A stretch of DNA of 64,000 nt from Endothia cerciana (Eukaryota > Ascomycota > Sordariomycetes > Diaporthales > Cryphonectriaceae). Below are positions 22,739-32,994 of this stretch, piece after piece. The number at the start of each line of letters is the position of its first letter. Positions within the stretch are counted from its first letter, which is position 1. Under the pieces are notes generated by a model. That model was not told where the DNA came from. It searched no databases and worked only from the letters and a program-made list of their open reading frames with translations. The DNA lies in NCBI GenBank assembly GCA_026119935.1, contig JALRMH010000018.1, forward strand, positions 620,001 to 684,000, read 5' to 3'. The position numbers and the translations under genes were made by a program.

Positions 22739-24051
22739 TCATCCAGAGCTGTGCAGAGCCTTGAATCCGGACGCGATCAAGCTCCGCTTGCTCTCCTTCG
22801 CATCAGCTGGTCCGGTCCAGTAGAAGAGTCCCTAGCGCGAGCATTGCTAGTCAGTCTTCGAGATATATGTGGGTCTGTCGGGGAAAGGAAGAAGTCTCAC
22901 GCCTAGACCTTTCTGCTTCACGAAGGCTGCCTTGGTCTTCACCGTCTCCGGGTTATCGTACGTGGTGAACCCGCTGCCACTGCTGCTGCTGCTGCTGCCG
23001 CCACCACCAACACAGAAAGCCGCACACGCCCTCCTGTCCACGATCTCCTTGGTTCCCTTGCGCGGTAGTTGGGAGTAGTCAACCGTCCCATCGCCACTCG
23101 GCCTGCCGAATCTGTGGCCCGGGCCCGTGACGCCCGGGAAGTGCCGTCCGAAGACGGGAATCCCGAAGAGAATCTTCTTGGCAGGGAAGCCCTGGGATAG
23201 GAGGTAGGATACGGCGTACGAGCCAGAGCAGCTCTCGTCCTCCTTGCTCGATGAAGGATATAGCTGTGCATGGTGGCCCGACTTGGATTTCCACGGTCCG
23301 TAGAGATCAAAGGCCATCAGGTTGAGCAGGTCCAGGTATTCCGCAGCCCGGCGGAGGTCGATGGTGCCAAGGACGGGCCGTGAGGCCGGTAATGCCGTTG
23401 TGAGGAGGTATTGCTCCTCGGGCAGGTACATGCGGACTGCGGCGAGGAGAGTCAGGAAGTGGGCGCCCTGAAGGTTGTCCGCGGGACATTGCCATACGAC
23501 TAAAGCGAGTGTCAGCCCCGTGGGGGGAACCCGAGCGGACAGGGGATTTCATACCGTCTATCCCGTCTAGACCAGAAGCCTCCACCAGGCCCCGACAGGA
23601 CCTCGCGAAGTTATCGCGCAGCACTGCGCTGGCAGCTACCGTAGGAAAGATCTGGCTCGACTGGCCGCCTCCGACGGAGAGGATGACCTGTAGGTGAGGA
23701 TGCTTCTGTTTGAGGTGCATCAGGGATCCAAGACCGCCGGACACCCCGTCACAGGGCGCTCGAGCATCAGCGTATTCATCGCTTAGCTATGTCTCCAGCA
23801 GTCAGTGGCTGTCGAGTCAATTGAAGGCCACCAGAGTTGCCATGACTCACGAAGACGGCCCCGTCCATTGCTACATTCGCAAAGCAGTAGTAGACGGTGC
23901 TTATACAGTTATAATTCATCGAGCCCGGTGTGTCTCCATTGTAGATCTTGTGATTCGGAAAATAGACAGCGTTGGAATAGTAGACGTGGGAAAGGCTGGC
24001 CGCCTTGCGCGACTTGCGCGAGGGCGAGGGCGATGCGGGCGAGGAACTCAT
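22739..24051 (-). CDS. GH18 chitinase-like protein lacking catalytic residues
   Basis: Four exons, 24051-23851, 23786-23555, 23499-22901 and 22831-22739, all phase-consistent, give 374 residues. The GH18 barrel is recognisable from end to end: VYYSNAVYFPNHKIYNGD, HPHLQVILSVGGGQSS (strand 3), LDGID..W (strand 4), LNLMAFDLYGPW, KKILFGIPVFGR, and a final GLFYWTGPAD in exon 4. The active-site motif DxxDxDxE reads D141-G-I-D144-V-V146-W-Q148, so the third Asp is Val and the proton-donor Glu is Gln; the usual Tyr-Pro after it is Cys-Pro. These codons flank intron 2, but the GT-AG sites and frame allow no other reading that I can find. No signal peptide, so it is probably intracellular. It may be a non-hydrolytic chitin- or sugar-binding protein, or an enzyme in decay. 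Confidence 0.85.
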
Positions 24052-24406
24052 TGCGAACGTGAGGGCTCGAGGCTAGGTTTGTTTTCTTCTGGGCCGTACC
24101 GAACGATTGTATTGTAGGAATGGGAGACACAGAACGAGTCATTAGCAACGGCGGGAGCGACCGAAAAAGGAAATTTATATGAATCTGAGGTATCAGGAAT
24201 GACTGAGTCGCACCTCGCAGGCCAGTCTCTCGTGGTGGTCGCCGTCGGGCAGCAAGGGGCCTCTTAGTGCAGGTTCAGACCGGGTCAGTCATCCCATTTA
24301 TGAGGAAGACCTGGGGAGAAACAATGCAGGAGGAGTGACAAGTGACACTGTCGAGGACGGTGAGCGGTGTTTGGGCCCGTTGGCGGAAAGGTCCCAAAAG
24401 GGCAAG

Positions 24407-24444
24407 GCAAGAAGGCTACCCTTGCGCAAGAAGGCTACCCTTGC
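24407..24444. repeat. Tandem duplication of 19 nt
   Basis: GCAAGAAGGCTACCCTTGC occurs twice in direct succession without mismatch; each unit is itself partly self-complementary (GCAAG...CTTGC), so the pair could form hairpins. Confidence 0.85.
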
Positions 24445-26718
24445 CCTTGACGCCGGCCACATGCAGGCCAAAGATGCATGACATAGTCCTGCACAGCCGC
24501 CGTCTTTAATCACTGGAGAATAGAGATTCTGCCGAAAACCATGAGCAGGGGTGAGGCGACATGGGTCGGGTATATGCGAATCCCAAGATGAGGTTCTTGA
24601 AACAGCCTCATCGTCCAGGATTCGGGGGTTTGCTACTATGCTACAAGAGGCAAGGTTGAGCGCTGAGAACTGCTCAGCGGACGTCTTGAACTACCCACCA
24701 CTTCGGGTGACGAGCAAGGGAAGCCAGTGCGCTGGCGCTCTATTTTCTGGTTTTTTTTTCTTTTTTTCTTTTTTTCTTTTCTTCGCGAGACCATCCTGCG
24801 CCAGCAGGAGACCTGACGCTCGAGCTGGCGCTGGCCAGGCTCGGTTGTAGGACACGCAGAAGATGTCAGCGGCCCGAGACCAATCCACCCTCATGGAGCT
24901 CTCGGGACAGACGCGACTCCGCTTTCCTGGCCAACTGCACCGGGACAACGTAGACAAGCTGCGCCGACAGCTGGACGGTATGCTGCGATAGAACCAACAA
25001 AACACTGCGGAACACGCACAAAGAAGCTCTGGCGACCCCTGGCGATCCCACAACAACGTCACCAGAGGATGCGTTGTCGGGGAACGGAGAGGCCCTGACT
25101 CCTCGTGGAAGGCGATCGTAAATCAGCGAAAGGTATGTTACGATGCGTGCCCAACAGAACGTTTTCCAACGCCGAGCCGGCATGGCCGTGCTGACAAGGC
25201 GCGCAGGGGTCCCCAAGGGGAGCCTGTATCGAAGGGCGTAGCATGTACACAGTAGACCGCGACTTAGTTGCTGGAGAGCCGGGTGGACAGCGCATCCCCT
25301 CCTAGAGCCATGGAACGGATCTCGGGAACCAGAGCCAGGGTCCCCGAAGCAGATCTGGGATGACGGGGCTTGGCGGCGATCGAGAACAGGGAAATGGAGA
25401 CGCCGCACCCAAGGCGGTAATTTCAACATGGAGCACGTGTGTAGATTGCATGAAGACCAACGCGACAACCTCGGATAGTCAGCCTCGTGAGCGGTGAGTC
25501 TGGTACAGGTGGACTGAGCTTGAGACCAGAATGTATCAGTCCTGAGGTGACTACGCCTCCCGCCCATCGAGCCGACGTGACAGCCTCCCCACGAAACGGC
25601 CGAGGGCGGTCAGTGTAGTCGAGTCCGAGCGGGCGAGCCCATGGTCTGTTGTCCTGCTGCCTGTTGTCCATTGCCTGTTCAGGCCGGGTGGCTGGTCTCA
25701 ACGTAAGTCGACATTCTCCGCATATCGTGGTGGGTGGTGTCGCATCCTGCCATGTTCATCACGCCCACCGACTTTGTGACGTGACAATGGGAAGATCGAA
25801 TGCTCTGAGGCCCAAAGGGCCCCAAGGTAGGGAGGGAGCCGCTGTATCTGACTCGAGCGGGTCATCCGCGACAGGCAAAGGCGTGGCACCTTGGGGTGCC
25901 AGGTCAGAGTACATGGTGTGGTTGTGACCAGAGGCACATATGATGATGTCAGGAGTCTAGAGGGTTTATCTGACCTGTGGTCTGGTACGGTTGAGGGCAG
26001 CGGGCGCGTACAGGGTCTATTGTGCGCAGGGGCAGCCATGTAAGATGTCTTGTTCGTCAGGAAAGGGATGAAATGGAAAGCTCGCAGTCACGCTGGCAGG
26101 CGGCCTTATCCCAATAACATGCACTCACTGCCCGTGACTGCTACTGTACTGTAGCGTGCTACCACGTAGGTGACCAGTGGTAACCATACTCTGGCGCGGG
26201 TCACCACCGCGGTCCTCTCTCACCCGACTGCCGACCTGGGCTTTCAACCTCATCACTATCTACCTCTGCCTCGTCCTTCAACCTCAACCAGTAGATTTCA
26301 CCCGGTCAAGGGCAGCCTAGGATTACAAAACATCAGCTCGCAGGGGAAGACCTAGGTCGTGTGGCAGCGTACCGTAGTACCTCTTCAGTAATTTGGCAGC
26401 TGGACCTCGTGGCCAAGGTCGCAGCTCGTAGGGTCGCATCTCGTAGATTACGTAATTCATCACGGCGGCGCGATGAAGCGGAAGGCGTATCCCCCCACCC
26501 AGAATTTCACAGGTTCGTGGCGTCGTCGGGACTTGCAGTGAGGCTTCAATTTCTGCAATCCCAAAAACTACAAAAACCCCAAGACCCACTTGCTGACCGG
26601 CAGCTGTGCAACAGTCCATGCTGCCTGGGTCTCATCTACGGCGAGAAGGGTATGCGTGGTCTTCTTTCGTATCGTTGACAGTTCCTGCTGCTCCTTCGAC
26701 GGCCACCCGCCCCCAGTT

Positions 26719-26753
26719 CAACGACGCCCAACGACGCCCAACGACGCTCAACG
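26719..26753. repeat. Decamer tandem repeat
   Basis: Three copies of CAACGACGCC (third copy with one change) plus a partial fourth, in otherwise unremarkable intergenic DNA. Confidence 0.8.
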
Positions 26754-26990
26754 TCTGAGAATCGGCGAATACTGTCAAGCCAGGCACCAAGGCCACGGCA
26801 ATTACCCATTATATCGCCATTGTTTGTCCTCGCTGCTGCGTTTGGCGCTCGGCGCCAGCGATGATCACGGCTCCTGTCCATATTCACCCGGCTGGGGGCC
26901 CTGCCCCTCGTGAGATGGGACCGTCCTCCTTGAGAATGGTCAACCATCATCCGGATTGCATTCGGCTCACCTGATCCTGGATGGCTGCAT

Positions 26991-28827
26991 TCAGTGCCTG
27001 CACGTATCGATCTGTTCCCACATAGTCAGTCTCTTACTGAGCAGGCCTACTTTGACCTCCTGGGCGGTAGACCTACCGGCTATCTTCCACCTCTTGGCGA
27101 AAACTTCAAGGCAGCTCCGTAGGAGTTGTATCTTGTTCGAGAGATCCACCCCTTGCGCCAGCGCGCCTCCAGACGTTACCAGCACCTTCGCCGCCAGGAA
27201 CATGCTGTGCGCCAGCGTCGGTACCAGAGGCCCCGTGAACGACACGCTGCCTGATGACGAGGTGATGAGCTGTGCGTTGTGGCAGATCGAATCGACGACC
27301 TGTATTGTGCTCTGCACAGCACCCCTGTCGCTAGGATCAAGGACCAGTTGAGAAGCCCTTCCGATGCCTAGATGTGGATGGTTGAGCTTGAGCATCGCAC
27401 TAGCCAGCCTTCAGCACACAACTTCAGAGAGGGGGGTGGGGGGGGGTCTCCTTACGTGTACGCGAGGCTCAGGGCAGCAAAACGGCTCCCACCCTTCCAC
27501 GGCGTCGATACTATGTTGCGAGCGTGGTCCACAATCGCAGTGTGCAAGGTTTCGCGGGGAAGGGTCGGCACACTTGATGGGTTCGTCTGTACCAACACTT
27601 GAGACAGGAGAGATGCCGATTTTGCTTCTGGAAACACAATGGTTTCTATCTTGTCGTCGCCGTCGTCTGCAAATCTAAAAGTGCCCTCTTGCATGGACCC
27701 GCCATACTGCCCTGGGCCGCCCTGGGACAGCTGAAGGATCGGATCGAACGTCTCGGGGAAAGGGATCGCAAAGGCAAGACTTGAAATCACCTGTGGATAC
27801 CCCAATTCTTCTGATTGGAGACCACTAAGTCGGGTTAACCCTATCTCGCCAGATAATGGGGGAGGGGGGAGGGGGAAGTTACGGGATGCACACCTTTCCA
27901 GAAATACCATGGACCACCACAGGATCGAGCACAGCTTCAACTCTCTGGCCCGGACGATCCACTGGCCCTGTCCCCAAAACGATTCATCGAGCCAGCCGAA
28001 GGCGCGCACGATAGTGATGCACGTACCCAGAGTCAGATACGCTTGTTGAGGCATCAGATGGCCAAGCTCATACAGGCAGATCAAGAGATTGGCCTGCAGC
28101 ACGGAGGTCGAAAGAGGCGCCTTGGCTACAACGATACCGCAAAGCGTCTTGACCGAATGATAGAGACTGTTCTGCATCGAGACGACTGGGCCCTCTTCTG
28201 GCGAACGAACGACTAGAAGCATACACAATGCTAATAGTCCGGACTCGGCCGAGGGCTCTGACCACATCTGCTCCAATCGTTCCTCAAAGCCCGCACTCTC
28301 GATGATAGTGAACCAGGCATTGATGGTGCCAAAATAGTATCGCACGATGCTCTCGGTTGTCAATCTGTCTCCTATGATCTGTGCGAGGCTTCTACAAACA
28401 AAATGATGCACGTCTTCGGTCGTCTCTAGAGGTGCAAACAGCGCAGGGCTGATCGTGGGGTTGGCGGGGCCCAGCTGGCCTCCTAAAAACGGGCTGACGG
28501 GAAACGATCCTCGGGCACTTGTGTTTCCAAGGCTCTCGAAACTTGTTCGTGCCGATGGTTCCGTCGGGCGGGAGGCTGCTTGGTCGTCTTCGTGTTGGCA
28601 GAATTCGAGGGAGCTGTTCGACGTTAATCACCTCCAGCCTCGAGCATTGGTGCCAACAAGTGCAGGGGTACCCACTAGGTGCACCTTCCACAAGATGGAA
28701 GCTTCTTGTCGCACTTCTTCTTCTTCCTCCTACAATTCAGGCACACCCTTGACGATTTCGCTCCTCCATCTGAAGACGGAGATGGGGGATCCGAGGCCGG
28801 TAACTGGAGTGAACTCGAGCCTTGCAT
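26991..28827 (-). CDS. Zn2Cys6 transcription factor
   Basis: Three exons, 28827-28676, 28613-27456 and 27408-26991, with introns of 62 and 47 nt, give 575 residues. The N-terminal binuclear zinc cluster reads CLNCRRKKKKCDKKLPSCGRC in exon 1 and TYSLEFC in exon 2. Intron 1 falls between the fifth and sixth Cys, and the join restores the exact C-x2-C-x6-C-x6-C-x2-C-x6-C spacing; a TTAAC branch site lies just upstream of the acceptor. The rest is the helical regulatory domain of fungal zinc-cluster factors (RSLAQIIGDRL..., VRYYFGTINAWFTII, WWSMVFLER, LEVFAKRWKIA). Targets are unknown. An in-frame ATG at 28932 would add 35 residues. The last exon's end is less certain: a frame change near 27005 would also give a plausible tail. 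Intron 2 is rich in sense-strand C. Confidence 0.87.
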
Positions 28828-31545
28828 TATGGACGACGAGGCGACTGCAAGTGACCGACTGACTGAAAGACAAACGAGCGATAGAGAATGCTGACACCAA
28901 ACTTCGGGCCATCGACTTGCGATCGTTGCCATCTATTTATCCATTGCGATGTTGAAAGACGACATCAGCAACTGATATATGTCTGCAGACCTTCGCGGAC
29001 CCTGGTCATGCTCAGCAGCCCCGTGGGATGACCAACGGTCCCCATCTTGCATTCTGGTGAAGGCAGCGCTGCTCAGCCCACCGGAACCACTAGACCTGCA
29101 TGGTCTATTCCACCGCACTAACGCAACAGGACACAGACGCTCGTTCACAATGACCTCGACCGCCTTGACGAATAGGACTCTTCACTATTTTAAGGCACGT
29201 GCTTGTGTCAACTTACGATATGACCTGGGCCTCCCAAATCAGAGGTGGTGGTAAGGACCAATACCGATGCCCCTGCCCAGACACCCAGAGCAATGCGACA
29301 GGGCTGGAAACTCCTCCCGTTAGTGGAGCAACGGTCTCTGGGGTGTGATGTGTGATGCACTGCACCAGATTTGGGAGTCCAGCCGGACCTCCTGGGCAAC
29401 GATAAGCGCAAACTTTCCCGGACTCACTGCAATTCGCCAGTTACCGACCGTCATTATGCTATAGCGTCATGTCCGGCCTGAAACATCGGTCCCCACGGTC
29501 TCTACGTCTCTGCCTTGAGCTACTAGAGCTTAACTGGAGCGCATGCAGGTGCAGACTTCCGAGGCAGGTAGCCGTACCGTTAATGGACCATGCAGTTCAG
29601 CCAGACACAAGCTGCCGCGGTGTTAGCATTGACTTCCACAAGACCACCTTCCCAGACACGTTTCCAGAAGCTTGGTTCATGAGGCGATGCAGGATACAAC
29701 GGCACAACATGCAGCGGTGTCGGCCGGTACCTGTCCACCCCCCCCGGCCCCGGGCCCCCTAGCCCTACGGGGCGGACTTGCAGCAAGCGCAAGCCACCGA
29801 GGCCCATTGTATTAGCCGCGTTGCAGTGCCACCAACGCGCTTCTTGCGACGCAGCAATGCCTTTGAATTCCTCACGTCCAAAGGGCCGGGGAACCTCTTT
29901 TGTGGCAGCACAGCCACGCAAGATGGCAGACCGCACTCCTTTGGGTTACCTCAGAGTCATGGCCGTATACTGGATCTATAACGGCCATAAGCATGATCTC
30001 ATGCGGCTGCGAGCTCTCATCCAAACAGACGATAGAATGCACGTTCACCGCATCTCACGTCAGCTTCTCCATCACCTCACCTGCAGGCCTTCCAGCGGAT
30101 GCAGACTTCACCTGCCGGCCGTTGCATTACTCATCTCCGGAAGAAGAAAAAGACGCCGAATACACACAAGGCTGTCAACGTTTATGAAACTATATCTCTG
30201 GCTTTCTCCATTGACTGCTGTCTCGGTCGTTGGTGCAGCTGGAATCATTGTCCCCACGGCCATGAAGACGACGTCTCACCTCACCGCAACACCGAACACC
30301 GAAGTCATCTCAGTTATCCTTCACGACGGAAACAGGAAACGGCATACCGACAGCCTAGGCACTCGGAGTTAGCCGGACCAATCCAGCCAGCCGATTTGCT
30401 GACACCCCCGACACCTAGGCCTTCAAACGGAGATGGTGTGAACAGCTGCAGCTGGAGGCCGCAATCCTTCATGCACTGTTGCTGCTCCTGCAGCCGCAGC
30501 AGCTGCCAGGCGTTCCCTGTCCAATGACCAGCCGTATGTACCTACGTGCACGTGCGTCTCCCTGTCATTTCTCCGCGCCCGCACGTCCGGTACTTTTGCA
30601 ACAGCGGCGGGCATGCGTGCGCGCGCAAATGCTTCTATAGGTTGGGTTACATCACGTTCTGTTTTCCTCGGCTCGATTGACCGAGTGCTGATCGATCCCA
30701 AAGTCTCAGATGGCACCGATGCACTGGCCCTCCGGCACCTAATCTGCGGAGAGAGGTCTCACGACGTCACATTTGCTTACCCACCCCCAGAGCTTCACAT
30801 CTGCCTGCCCTGCTTGTCTCTTACTGTGTCACCTTAGGCCACCTTATTTTTATTTTTTATTTTATGAATTGATGCTTATGTGATTTCCTTGGTGATATTT
30901 TGAGAATCTTTCTATCTGGTCGGGTGATGCCTCGACCGCATTTTGTTCCGCCGGCCGAGAGCCCAGCCTCTCTATCTAGGTGGCTCCAGCCTCACGTCGC
31001 GACTTATCTCGGGTCACCCAAAAGTCTCCGACTTCGACCTTTCGGTGTTCTTTGGTGTGGGTCGCCGGTTTTAACAGTCTTGAGCTCGACCTGTGGCGGG
31101 GTTCAAAATACAGTTCTTCTGCGTTGTGATGGTTGGCACAACAGCAGCATCGCCACGGGCATGATTTCACATTTTCTGATGCTGTTTTCGGCCCAGATAC
31201 TCGATGCGCTCTGTTATGCGGAGATAACATTCGTCGCTGGGACCATCGTGTGTACATGAATGAAATCCACTGTTTTTAGGGCCTTGTTTGGCGTATCGCG
31301 CTGTCCGGCAGTTCCGTATGGAGGCCGTCGGACATAAAACTCTTGAGCCATAATGGATCCTGGGCCCAGAGTTGAGTGCACAGATGACTGGCATCTTCAA
31401 ATACGTCAAGGACAAGAATTGCGGGCATTCTGGCTTGGAACTTCATGCCTCTTAATTTATATTTTTTGCATGTTCTTGGAAGTCCTACCTGCTAAATTTC
31501 CTGCAGGCTTTTATAACCCAGACCTCCCTCCACTCTTCACCAAAA
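28828..31545. other. Intergenic, 2.7 kb, no firm gene
   Basis: Nothing supported. A plus-strand frame at 30184-30372 could encode a 62-residue peptide with a signal-like start, but without further support. A T/A-rich tract (30843-30866) lies near 30.85 kb. The left end is the promoter of the Zn2Cys6 gene. Confidence 0.45.
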
Positions 31546-32994
31546 TCATGCTGTGATAGCTTCGATGTTCTCTGACCAGGGATACGGCCACGACCCATTC
31601 GTGAAAGCACCAATTGGGTCCATAAAACCTCAGGCCCATTGTGAAAGAACCACCATCCACCGGCGAAGGTAGCCAGTTACTCGTCCAATTCGCTGGAGGC
31701 GTAACATCACTGGGCTGCGCGAGGATCTGGAACGGTCCGTCACTGCCGTCGGAGTACTTGCTTCCGTCCAACATGGTCAGGTTGCTCCTGTCCCCGAGCG
31801 AATACACGTTGACAGGGTTCTCGATCAGATACCCCGCCGCGTTGTACGCCGTCAGGCTCCAGGACCCCAGCTCCGCGACCGGCGGTTTCGAATCAAATGT
31901 GATGGGCAGTACCGTCGTGTTTGACGCGGTCAACGAACCTCCGTACACCGGGTACAGCACCTGGTCATCTGTCAAGGCGAGATACCCGGCCGCCGCGACG
32001 CTGTACCGCGCAAAGTACGCGTCGTGGTAATTCCCCATGAAGGACGTGTTCTGCATCGTCCAGTTGGTCCCGACTCGGATTCCGAACCCAGTATTCTCTG
32101 CCTCGGCCGTCACCGAGGCGTTGGCAGAGGCGGACGCAGCGGTGAGGTTCGTACCCGCGGGCTGAGTGAAGGTGCCGTTGGAATTGAATCCAGTGGCTTC
32201 GAGCGCCTGGTTGATCCAGCTCCGGTTAGAGATGACCTCGCTAGGGGTTGTACGGCGTCAGTAGCACGCCGAGATTCAGTACGCCTTGCTCGAGGATATT
32301 CTGCCCACCAGGCATAATCGTTGGGTTGGAGAAGATGCTCAGGTTCAAAGTCGGCGCCACCGGCAGGGCGTCTCGTGGTAGTTCGGTGATATCTAGCTGC
32401 TCCTGAAGCTCGTTGACTGCGACTGTGCCGCCATTACCGGGCTGCACCAGGATTCGCACGAGAGAGATACCACACAGTATTGGCAGGTTGACATAGCCGG
32501 CGTATGAGGAGCTGGCGGAGTTGGCCAACCATGCACCCGGGCTATTCGGCTCGTAGCGCGCGAGGCACGTTCCGCCCGGATAAGATTGGGGAGCGCCGAT
32601 ATTGGCGACGTCGTTGGCGTAGCTTGAGGTGGACATTATGTTAGCTGCCAAAAAAACAGAACTCTCTTCAGCCTTGCTCTTCCCACCTCGGCTTACGCGT
32701 CATAGAATGGCCAGACCTAACTCGCTGTCAGCAGGTGCTCCACGTCTGCGGATGGAAGAGGGGGGGTTAAGAAAGACGTACCCAATACCGGCCACTCATG
32801 TCCGGGATGGTGATGGCCAAGTCCGAAGTGGACAAGCCCTGGAACACACGAGAGTACAGCGTATCAACGTTAGGCCTGACCACCGCTGTGTCGGCTGCCG
32901 TCGACAGGGTTCACCTGGTAGTATATCGTGTGTTCGTCGACGCGTTCTCTGAGGCTCGTACGTAGAGTCCATAGGGCCAAAGAGGGTAGGAATA
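31546..32994 (-). pseudogene. Broken DUF1254/DUF1214 protein gene
   Basis: Family sequence is recognisable in three exons: 32994-32782, 32716-32697 (20 nt) and 32622-31546, with introns of 65 and 74 nt; the second has a GCTAAC branch site. Conserved pieces are TAVVRPNVDTLYSRVF and MSGRYWVWPFYDAYANDVAN (DUF1254), then SWSLTAYNAAGYLI, PPANWTSNWLPSP and LRFYGP (DUF1214), ending SWPYPWSENIEAITA. Three lesions break it: an in-frame TGA at 32911-32913, a one-base shift at about 32243 (between TPYNP and SEVISN) and a second at about 31613 (after RFYGPN). The N-terminus before YSYPLWPYG has no start codon or signal peptide that I can find. In intact relatives the protein is a secreted or membrane-associated hydrolase-like protein of unclear function. 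Sequencing error could explain the single-base changes, but not readily all three. Confidence 0.75.

Larger units (their letters stand above)
24052..26990. other. Intergenic, 2.9 kb, no gene seen
   Basis: No supported gene. It contains a 19-nt perfect tandem duplication (24407-24444), a T/C-rich tract around 24750-24782, and a 10-nt tandem repeat (26719-26753). Part is the promoter of the GH18 gene (left) and the 3' flank of the transcription-factor gene (right). Confidence 0.5.

Noticed and set aside
27842..27910. Possible additional intron in the Zn2Cys6 gene (GTGTGC...TTAG)
   Set aside because: Removing it breaks the frame into sequence unlike the family, while reading through gives LSGEIGLTRLSG, a normal zinc-factor stretch.
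30184..30372. 62-residue plus-strand frame with a signal-peptide-like start (MKLYLWLSPLTAVSVVGAAG)
   Set aside because: No cysteines, no conserved mature part and no promoter or intron support; a hydrophobic start alone occurs by chance.
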